This document shows positions 58,396 to 64,000 of a stretch of 64,000 nt of DNA, piece by piece. The DNA is from Planctomycetota bacterium (GTDB lineage: Bacteria > Planctomycetota > UBA1135 > GCA-002686595): positions 372,001 to 436,000 of the forward strand of contig NZBA01000050.1 in assembly GCA_002686265.1 (NCBI GenBank), in the 5' to 3' direction. Below the pieces are notes generated by a model, which was not told the DNA's origin, ran no database searches, and saw only the letters and a program-made list of their open reading frames with translations. Within the stretch, counting starts at the first letter, position 1; each line of letters starts with the position of its first letter. Made by a program: the position numbers and the translations under genes.

Positions 58396-59489
58396 GATCT
58401 CCACACCGGCGCGCGCAGGACCAGCCAGACGACGGCGCCGGGAGCCACGGCGGCTCCCCCCAACAGGACCGTGGCCATCCGCGGAGCGTCGGCGGCGACC
58501 GAGCGCGCCCCGGAGATCATCCAGGCCGAGAGAACACAGACGAGCCCGCACGCCACCAGGCTGGGCAGCGCGCGGTCCCCCAGGGGTGGGAGGGTAGACA
58601 GGCACAGCGACAGCTGCAAAGCCACCAACAAGGGCAACGCCGCGAGCAGCAGGCGGTAGAGGGGCTCGACCGCGTAGCGGTTCGCCGCCCGCCGCGCCGC
58701 CCGGCCGGCGACGGCGCGAGCCTGCCGAGCGTCGGCGGCGAGCCGGGGGAGGGGGCGGCTGTCCGCCTTGCGCCATGGGCCGGACCCGTCCCGAACGAGC
58801 GCGGCCAGTTGGGCCTCGACGCGGGATCGGCCGAAGCGGAGCGGCTCCTCGCCGAGGCCCCCGCCGACCACCACGCCGTCGGTCAGATCGATGACCAGAC
58901 CTCCCTCTCGGTCGAGGGTGAAGCTCGCCTGGGCCGCTCCCAGGGCCGCGAAGGCCTCGCGCGAGTCCTCCACGACGAGCGCGAAGTCCCCGACCTCTCC
59001 GCCGCCGACGGGGCGGCCGAAGAAGGCGAGGTGCTCGAAGCGCTGCGAGCCGCCGCGCTCCGCCAACAAGGCCCCGACGTCCTCCGCGCAGAGCCAGTCC
59101 GTTCCCCGAACGGTGCGCGCGGCAGCCGGGTGCACCTCCACCAGCAGCATGGCCGACGCCAGGCTGAGCAGAGCGGCCGGCACGAGGATCCAGCACAACG
59201 CCCAGGCCGGCGAGCGCGTGCCGAGAGCGAGCGCCAGACTCTCTCCGCTTTCGTGCAGGCGGGCGTGGAGCAGGGCGACGCCCCCGGCGGCAGCCAAAGG
59301 GAACAGCAGGGGCGCGCAGAGCACCGTCGCAGTCTTCACCGCGAGCCAGGGCCGCAGGGCGAGCAGCGCCTCCCCCTGCCCCCCGTCGCCGGCGAGCAGG
59401 GCGAGGAGCAGCAACGGGCCGAGGGCCGCGAGCACGGCCAAGGTCGCGTCAGAGGCGTTGCGAACGAGGTACTGCGCGAGGGCGGGCAT
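58392..59489 (-). CDS. LptF/YjgP-like permease
   Basis: 365 residues: N-terminal helices (about 16-34, 49-70, 92-115), a periplasmic domain (about 120-265) with ESREAFAALGAAQASFTLD, and C-terminal helices (about 275-355). The pattern GESLALALGTRSP after helix 2 is typical of YjgP/YjgQ proteins. It forms a pair with the next gene (ATGA overlap), as LptF and LptG do. The pair is diverged, so its substrate might not be classical LPS. Confidence 0.72.
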   Translation of the reverse strand: MPALAQYLVRNASDATLAVLAALGPLLLLALLAGDGGQGEALLALRPWLAVKTATVLCAPLLFPLAAAGGVALLHARLHESGESLALALGTRSPAWALCWILVPAALLSLASAMLLVEVHPAAARTVRGTDWLCAEDVGALLAERGGSQRFEHLAFFGRPVGGGEVGDFALVVEDSREAFAALGAAQASFTLDREGGLVIDLTDGVVVGGGLGEEPLRFGRSRVEAQLAALVRDGSGPWRKADSRPLPRLAADARQARAVAGRAARRAANRYAVEPLYRLLLAALPLLVALQLSLCLSTLPPLGDRALPSLVACGLVCVLSAWMISGARSVAADAPRMATVLLGGAAVAPGAVVWLVLRAPVWRS

Positions 59490-59552
59490 GGATCGTCCCG
59501 TCTCCCCGGCGAGCGGCCTCGCCGAAGGGCCGTGAGGATGGCCTCGAACGGA

Positions 59553-60887
59553 CTAGTAGGCCCACTCCAACGGGTACCCGATCCAGGCCGTGTCCCAGGC
59601 GTGGTTCAAGTCGTTCCAGAAGTCGAGCGCGCCCTGCGCCGGGAGCATGTCGCCCGAGAGTTGCCAATGCAGCAGGGCGATGTCCGAGAAGAGGAGGCGG
59701 TCGAAGCTGCCGAGGCCGGCGACCGTGTACATCCCACCGGTGTAGTCGGGCAGGAACAGCCGGCCCGCGTAGGTGTCCCTCTCGAACAGCACGTCGGGGT
59801 CGAGCTCGAGCTCGGGCAGGACCACGATCTCCCAGCCATCGACGAACGAGACCTCGGGGACGTGTGACGGACCACCGTCGATCGCCGCGCGCACGCCCTC
59901 GAGCCAGGGCAAGCCCTGCTCGAATCTCCACAAGGCCTCGTCGGTCACGTACAAGGCGTCGTCCCAACCAGCGGGGTCCTCCTCGTACTCCATGCCCCGA
60001 ACCAGATCGTCGATCCCGGCCAGCAAGGCCGTGCGCGCGGAGTTCAGGAGGGACTGCGCCTGTGAAGAAACGTCGAACGTGTTATGCGTCGACAGCTCGT
60101 CCGCGCTGTTCAGCAGACCGTCGCGTCCCGTGGTGGACTGCATCCCCTGGACGATGTCGTCCGGCGAGGGGCCGCAGTACAGCCGGTAGGGCATCGGCGT
60201 CTCGTCCACAACGTATTCGACGGCACGCTCGTAGAGAGGGTAGAGGTCCGCCTCGAGATCGATCACCGCCTGCAGGTACAGGATTGCGCTCAGCATCCGC
60301 AGACCGGAGGCCGTGAGCTGGCAGTCCCCGTAGTCGAACTCGGTTTCCGGCAGGTCGTTGAGACCGCGCAACTCGTAGCTGAAATCCTCCGAGACGTCCT
60401 CGAGCATCTCCGCCGCCCGCACCACCTCCTCCGCCAGATCCTCGGAGAGGAAGTCCTGGAACCGCGAGACCAGCGGGAAGTCGTCGCTCGGAGCCTCCAG
60501 GCCGACCGAGGGGTCCTCGTCGCGGGCGAGGTCGAGCAGGAACTGCCCGTACAAGTGGATGCCCATGTCGTCGAGCAGCCGCCCCAGAGTAGAGGAGCCC
60601 TCGTTGTCGTCCAGGAACAGCACCAGGCGCACCGCCGACAGGAGCACGCGGGCCATGTCGTGGTCCACCGCCACGCGGCTGTCCCCGAGGGCGCCCTCGA
60701 GGACGTCGCGGGCGGCCACGAAGCCCGCCCGCGTCTCCTGGTTGAGGTTCTCCACGGTGACCTCGATCGGTTCCTCCACGGACCGCCCCCCCCCGCCCCC
60801 ACCACAGGCCGAGAGCAGCGCCGCGAGGCCGGCGGAGACGAGTACGGTGGCGGAACCTCCGCGGTGCGGGAGCGCGAGTCGTTTCAT
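59553..60887 (-). CDS. Acidic lipoprotein, function unknown
   Basis: 444 residues. The signal ends LLSAC (Cys28) and is followed by a Gly6 linker. The mature protein is very acidic and helical (about 50-210), with aromatic-rich segments near the C terminus (ALLHWQLSGDMLPAQ, WNDLNHAWDTAWIGYPLEWAY). Several pairs such as YEEDP and DDMGIHLYGQFLLDLARDED suggest a helical, perhaps TPR- or imelysin-like, surface lipoprotein, but no family is recognised. ATG 60887 has AAAGGA ten bases upstream. It is 63 bp before the LptF-like gene. Confidence 0.7.
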   Translation of the reverse strand: MKRLALPHRGGSATVLVSAGLAALLSACGGGGGGRSVEEPIEVTVENLNQETRAGFVAARDVLEGALGDSRVAVDHDMARVLLSAVRLVLFLDDNEGSSTLGRLLDDMGIHLYGQFLLDLARDEDPSVGLEAPSDDFPLVSRFQDFLSEDLAEEVVRAAEMLEDVSEDFSYELRGLNDLPETEFDYGDCQLTASGLRMLSAILYLQAVIDLEADLYPLYERAVEYVVDETPMPYRLYCGPSPDDIVQGMQSTTGRDGLLNSADELSTHNTFDVSSQAQSLLNSARTALLAGIDDLVRGMEYEEDPAGWDDALYVTDEALWRFEQGLPWLEGVRAAIDGGPSHVPEVSFVDGWEIVVLPELELDPDVLFERDTYAGRLFLPDYTGGMYTVAGLGSFDRLLFSDIALLHWQLSGDMLPAQGALDFWNDLNHAWDTAWIGYPLEWAY

Positions 60888-61154
60888 GTCGAGCAGGTCC
60901 TTTCTGCGTGGCCGATGGACCGGAACGGACCACCGGGGAACCACACACCCAGGGAGCGAGTACGCGCCCATCAACCATCGCATCCGCCCTCGCGTCAAGG
61001 GCGGCCGCCACGGATTCCGCGCCCACCCGACTCGAAGGTCCCCCAGGGCGCCTCCCGCGCGGCCCTCGGCCCCCGCGGCGCACCGCCGCGAACTCGGACG
61101 GGAGCCCGCCGGAGCGTCCCCGCACGCATCCCCGGCGCCCACCGCCGCTCCCCC

Positions 61155-62243
61155 TCAGCCGTCGTCGGCGGCCAAGACCAAGAGGGCCAGGGCGGTGGCG
61201 GCGCGGCCGATGTAGTGCTTGCCGTCACGGCGCGGGGAGCGGGTGGTCCAGGTGCCGTCGGGTCCCCGGTGATCGCGCAGCCATCCCAGGGCGGCCGCCA
61301 CGGGCGCGTCGGACGGGGAGGAGCCCGTGCGCAGCAGGACGTAGGCGGAGAAGGCCGTCGGGTAGGCCTCGCTCGTATCGGCCTGGGGACCGCCGCCGTC
61401 GCGCTTCCAGTCGGGAGCCGCCAGGGAGGCCATCGACCAACCGCCGTCGCTCCCGACCGCCCCGATCAGGCGCCCGCGCCAGGCGGCTCGATCCGCGCGG
61501 GAGGCCACGCGCGGCCAGAAGGAGGCGGCCCACAGGCGCATGGCGGCGTCGTGCAGGCCCGGCGGCGGGTGCTCCCGCAGGCCGTCCGCCAGCCGGCGCG
61601 CCGCGTGCAGGTCAGCGGGCCGCGCTCCGCCGATCTCGCGCAGCTCACCGAGGGCGACGAGCATCAGGGCGGGGCCGAAGCGCAGATCGCTCTCATAAGG
61701 AGGCCAGTTGCAGGCGAGCCAGTCCTCCCAGACGCCGTCGGTGCCCAGGGTTTCCCAGGCATGGTCGAGGGCCCGGCGGGTCACCGGGTGAACGGCCTCC
61801 CCGAGACGCGCGTCGCTCAACGCTAGGAAGGCCGCCGTCGACACCATGCCCTCGACGCTGCCGTGTTGGCCGTGGGGCTCGTCATCGCCGTCGAGGAATC
61901 GCGTCAGGTACTCGCGCGCGAAGCTCCGCAGCTCCTCCAGCTCCCCCGACGCTCCCGCGACCTCCGGCAGGGCCGCCAGGGCCCAGCCGTTGGTGTGACA
62001 GGAAACGCAGTCGCGCCGCTCCCCCCACTCGCGGGCCCACCGCCCCAAGACGGCGACCCCGTCCGCGATCGACGAGGCTCCCACCGCCGGCGCTCGCTCG
62101 TCGGCTCCCCCCGGCCCACGGCCGTCGGCCTGCGAGCCGCGCTGTCCGGCGGGCGAACCGCCGCCCGCGCTCGCCCCCGTGCCCAACGCGAGCGGAAGGG
62201 AGCAGGCGACGACCCAACCGAGGGCGAGACGGAGCTTCCCCAT
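61155..62243 (-). CDS. Exported helical-repeat protein with a CxxCH haem motif
   Basis: 362 residues. A signal peptide (about 1-26) is followed by a Gly-rich stretch, then CVSCH (Cys79, Cys82, His83), a single c-type haem attachment motif. The rest (about 95-362) is repeats of the squalene-cyclase/prenyltransferase alpha-alpha type (GTDGVWEDWLACNW, GSDGGWSMASL, GPDGTWTTRSPRRDGKHYIGRAATALALL). It is therefore likely a periplasmic protein with a helical barrel and possibly covalent haem. The terpene-cyclase DxDD motif is not seen, so cyclase activity is unlikely. It sits 71 bp after the HEAT-repeat gene. Confidence 0.75.
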   Translation of the reverse strand: MGKLRLALGWVVACSLPLALGTGASAGGGSPAGQRGSQADGRGPGGADERAPAVGASSIADGVAVLGRWAREWGERRDCVSCHTNGWALAALPEVAGASGELEELRSFAREYLTRFLDGDDEPHGQHGSVEGMVSTAAFLALSDARLGEAVHPVTRRALDHAWETLGTDGVWEDWLACNWPPYESDLRFGPALMLVALGELREIGGARPADLHAARRLADGLREHPPPGLHDAAMRLWAASFWPRVASRADRAAWRGRLIGAVGSDGGWSMASLAAPDWKRDGGGPQADTSEAYPTAFSAYVLLRTGSSPSDAPVAAALGWLRDHRGPDGTWTTRSPRRDGKHYIGRAATALALLVLAADDG

Positions 62244-62314
62244 GACGCTCCATTCTGACCCGGGACACGCACGCACCCAAGCCCCCGCCCGATGCGGCGA
62301 GCCCCCCGGGATCC

Positions 62315-64000
62315 TCAGCGCAGGTTCAGGATGCCGCTTCCCTTGCCCGAGATCAGCGCCTGGGTCGCCGCGGCGTAGTTGAGGTGGTTGGCGAAGCTCG
62401 CCGTCCAGGGCAGCGCGTCGCGCTCGCAAACCGCCCCGAGGGCGATGGCCGCGAAATCCCGGGCGAGGTCCGAACGCCGCGGATCCTCGAGCAGCTCCAC
62501 CAACGGGTCGATGGCCCGCGCGTCGCCGGTGAAGGCGATGGCGGCGACGGCCGCGGACTGCACCGCCACGCTGTCGGACTCGCGCATGACCTCCAGGAGA
62601 TCGCTGACGACGCCCTTGTGCCCGAGCAGGGCCAGGGCCGTGGCGGCGTCGCGCAGGAGAGCCGGCCGATAGCGCGCCTCGGCGACGATCTCCTCGAGAG
62701 GCCCGATCGCCTCCCGAGCGCCGAGCAGGCCGAGGGCGATGGCGACCCGCCCGCGAGCCCCGGCGTCGTGGGTGCGCGCGAGGCGCTCGAGCAGGACGGG
62801 CGCCGCCGCGACACTCCCGCGCAGGCCGAGGGCCACGCACCAAGCGCCCGCGTCGGTCGGCGAGCCGACCTCCTCGAGGGTCAGACGCAGGCCCTCCGAG
62901 ACCTCCTCGCGGAGCTCGCCGCCGCCCGCTCGCAGGTGGTGTGCGAACAGGCCCAGACCGAGAGCCGCCCACGGTCGCAGGCGCCGCTTGCCGCGAGCGA
63001 GCTGCTCGACGAGCAGGGCGCGGCCAGCGCCCGCGCCCGCGAGAGGATCGCCCGCACCGGCTCCGCGGCGGCTCGATACCAGGGCCACCGACAGGAGCGC
63101 GAGCTGACGGCCGAAGGTGTCCTCCTCGACGACCGCCGTGCGGAGCGCGCCCCGCAGGCGCGCGTCGAGCGCGTCGGCGTCCGCGTCACCGACCAGGCCG
63201 AGGGCTTCGAGGACGCCGTAGCGCACGAGGCGGTCGGTCTTCACGGCTCCGGCGAGGGTGTCGAGCAGGGCCACGGCGACGGCCTCGCGCTCGGGATCGG
63301 AAGGCCCCCGCAACAGACGGGCCAAGGCCAAGGGGACGTGGGCGCGCACGAAGCGATGCCGCCCTTCGTCACGGAGGAGCTCGGTCAGGAAGTGGAGCTG
63401 CCCCTGCCGGGACGTGCTCGCGCTGGGACTCGGCTCGCCGTCGTCCGCCGCCGGTCGGGCGGTGTCCGCCAAGCGCGTGAGTCCCAAGGCCGTAACGCAG
63501 GACACGAACAACTCCGGCGTCGCCTGATGCTCGCCCTCGAGCAGGCGAACCAGGGTGTGGGCAACGAAGCGGCGCTCGTCCTCACGCTCGGCGTTCGCTC
63601 CCACCAGTCCCAGCGCCGCCGCCGCTAGGGCGCGGATCCGCGAGGGCACCCGACTACGGCCGAGCCTGCGGCGGGCGGCCTCGTCGTCGGCGGCGACCGA
63701 GCACAGCACCCGGGCGGAGGTGCCGTCCGCCAACAAGCCCAGGGCGACGATCGCCGCCTCGACGACCCGCTGGTCAGGGTGGTCGAGGTGCGGCAGGAAC
63801 AGCTCGCTCATCGAGCGCACTCCCGCGGGGACGTAGACCGGGTGCAGCTTGGCCAGGGCGATCATCGCGTCGCACAGGAGCCGGTCGGTCGGGTCGTCCT
63901 CGATCGCCCGCCGAAGAGCCGGGCCGGCCTTGAGCGCAAGGTCGGCGTCCGTCGGCGCGATGCCACCCGATCCCCCGCTGCTCCCCAGGCCGAGGAAGAA
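62315..64000 (-). CDS. HEAT-repeat protein (5' end beyond the window)
   Basis: At least 561 residues; the frame is open to the right edge without a start, so the N terminus is missing. The visible part is nearly all HEAT/PBS-lyase-like helical repeats: DQRVVEAAIVALGLLADGTS, DAGARGRVAIALGLLGAREA, SVAVQSAAVAAIAFTGDARAIDPL and similar. Such solenoids mediate protein contacts. It ends with ISGKGSGILNLR. Downstream CxxCH, lipoprotein and Lpt-like genes run in the same direction and may form an operon with it. Confidence 0.85.
   Translation of the reverse strand, partial: FFLGLGSSGGSGGIAPTDADLALKAGPALRRAIEDDPTDRLLCDAMIALAKLHPVYVPAGVRSMSELFLPHLDHPDQRVVEAAIVALGLLADGTSARVLCSVAADDEAARRRLGRSRVPSRIRALAAAALGLVGANAEREDERRFVAHTLVRLLEGEHQATPELFVSCVTALGLTRLADTARPAADDGEPSPSASTSRQGQLHFLTELLRDEGRHRFVRAHVPLALARLLRGPSDPEREAVAVALLDTLAGAVKTDRLVRYGVLEALGLVGDADADALDARLRGALRTAVVEEDTFGRQLALLSVALVSSRRGAGAGDPLAGAGAGRALLVEQLARGKRRLRPWAALGLGLFAHHLRAGGGELREEVSEGLRLTLEEVGSPTDAGAWCVALGLRGSVAAAPVLLERLARTHDAGARGRVAIALGLLGAREAIGPLEEIVAEARYRPALLRDAATALALLGHKGVVSDLLEVMRESDSVAVQSAAVAAIAFTGDARAIDPLVELLEDPRRSDLARDFAAIALGAVCERDALPWTASFANHLNYAAATQALISGKGSGILNLR

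Noticed and set aside
61155-62243. Squalene-hopene cyclase
   Set aside because: Repeat-like GxDGxW segments are present, but the protein is exported, half the usual size and lacks the DxDD catalytic motif.

Overview
The window is very GC-rich (about 70% by eye) chromosomal DNA from a Gram-negative-type bacterium. Lipoproteins, LptF/LptG-like permeases, F-type ATP synthase, an ECF sigma/anti-sigma pair and CCA-encoded tRNAs all fit. The mix of HEAT-repeat and CxxCH proteins, a sulfatase-fold enzyme and many GTG/CTG starts suggests Planctomycetota or another high-GC deep lineage. That placement is an inference; there is no rRNA gene to fix it. I see no insertion sequences, phage or CRISPR. Annotated genes fill about 90% of the window. 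The very long open frames antisense to them are GC-rich shadows.

Layout. 0-7.4 kb: a broken spermidine-synthase-type membrane fragment, an NAD epimerase, an acsA-M20 peptidase pair, two small proteins (one with its own terminator) and a B12/radical SAM enzyme. 7.4-22 kb (minus strand): a continuous information/energy block, read as atpZ-I-B-E-F-H-A-G-D-C, aspS, infC-rpmI-rplT-pheS-pheT. It carries a promoter upstream of atpZ, a perfect hairpin between atpE and atpF, a His-rich ATP synthase a subunit, and infC starting at CTG. 22.3-25.4 kb: ndk, an NFACT/RqcH-type gene probably also starting at CTG, and a TPR protein. 25.5-29.2 kb (minus): sigma factor, anti-sigma factor, PDZ protein and accA. 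29.4-36 kb: purine synthesis (purL-purQ, purD) with a DUF3568-type lipoprotein and a Fur-family regulator. 36.1-36.3 kb: tRNA-Pro(UGG) and tRNA-Arg(UCU). 36.6-43.1 kb: a tiny lipoprotein, FAD oxidoreductase, membrane SGNH protein, Thr-type sulfatase-fold enzyme and nitroreductase.

43.2-55.7 kb is the most unusual part: two convergent operons that look like a lipid-modification locus. The plus arm encodes a PEP-synthase/rifampicin-phosphotransferase-like enzyme, a UbiA-type prenyltransferase, a BtaA-like (DUF3419) aminocarboxypropyl transferase and a phosphatidylserine-decarboxylase-like enzyme. The minus arm encodes a fusion of a class III aminotransferase with an acyl-ACP-reductase-like domain, a second PEP-utilising enzyme and a YghO-like N-acyltransferase. 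Together these could make an aldehyde, aminate it, N-acylate the amine, and build and decarboxylate an amino-acid head group. No step has been demonstrated.

55.8-64 kb: envelope-related genes (two LptF/G-like permeases, lipoproteins, a haem-motif helical-repeat protein) and a HEAT-repeat gene cut by the right edge.
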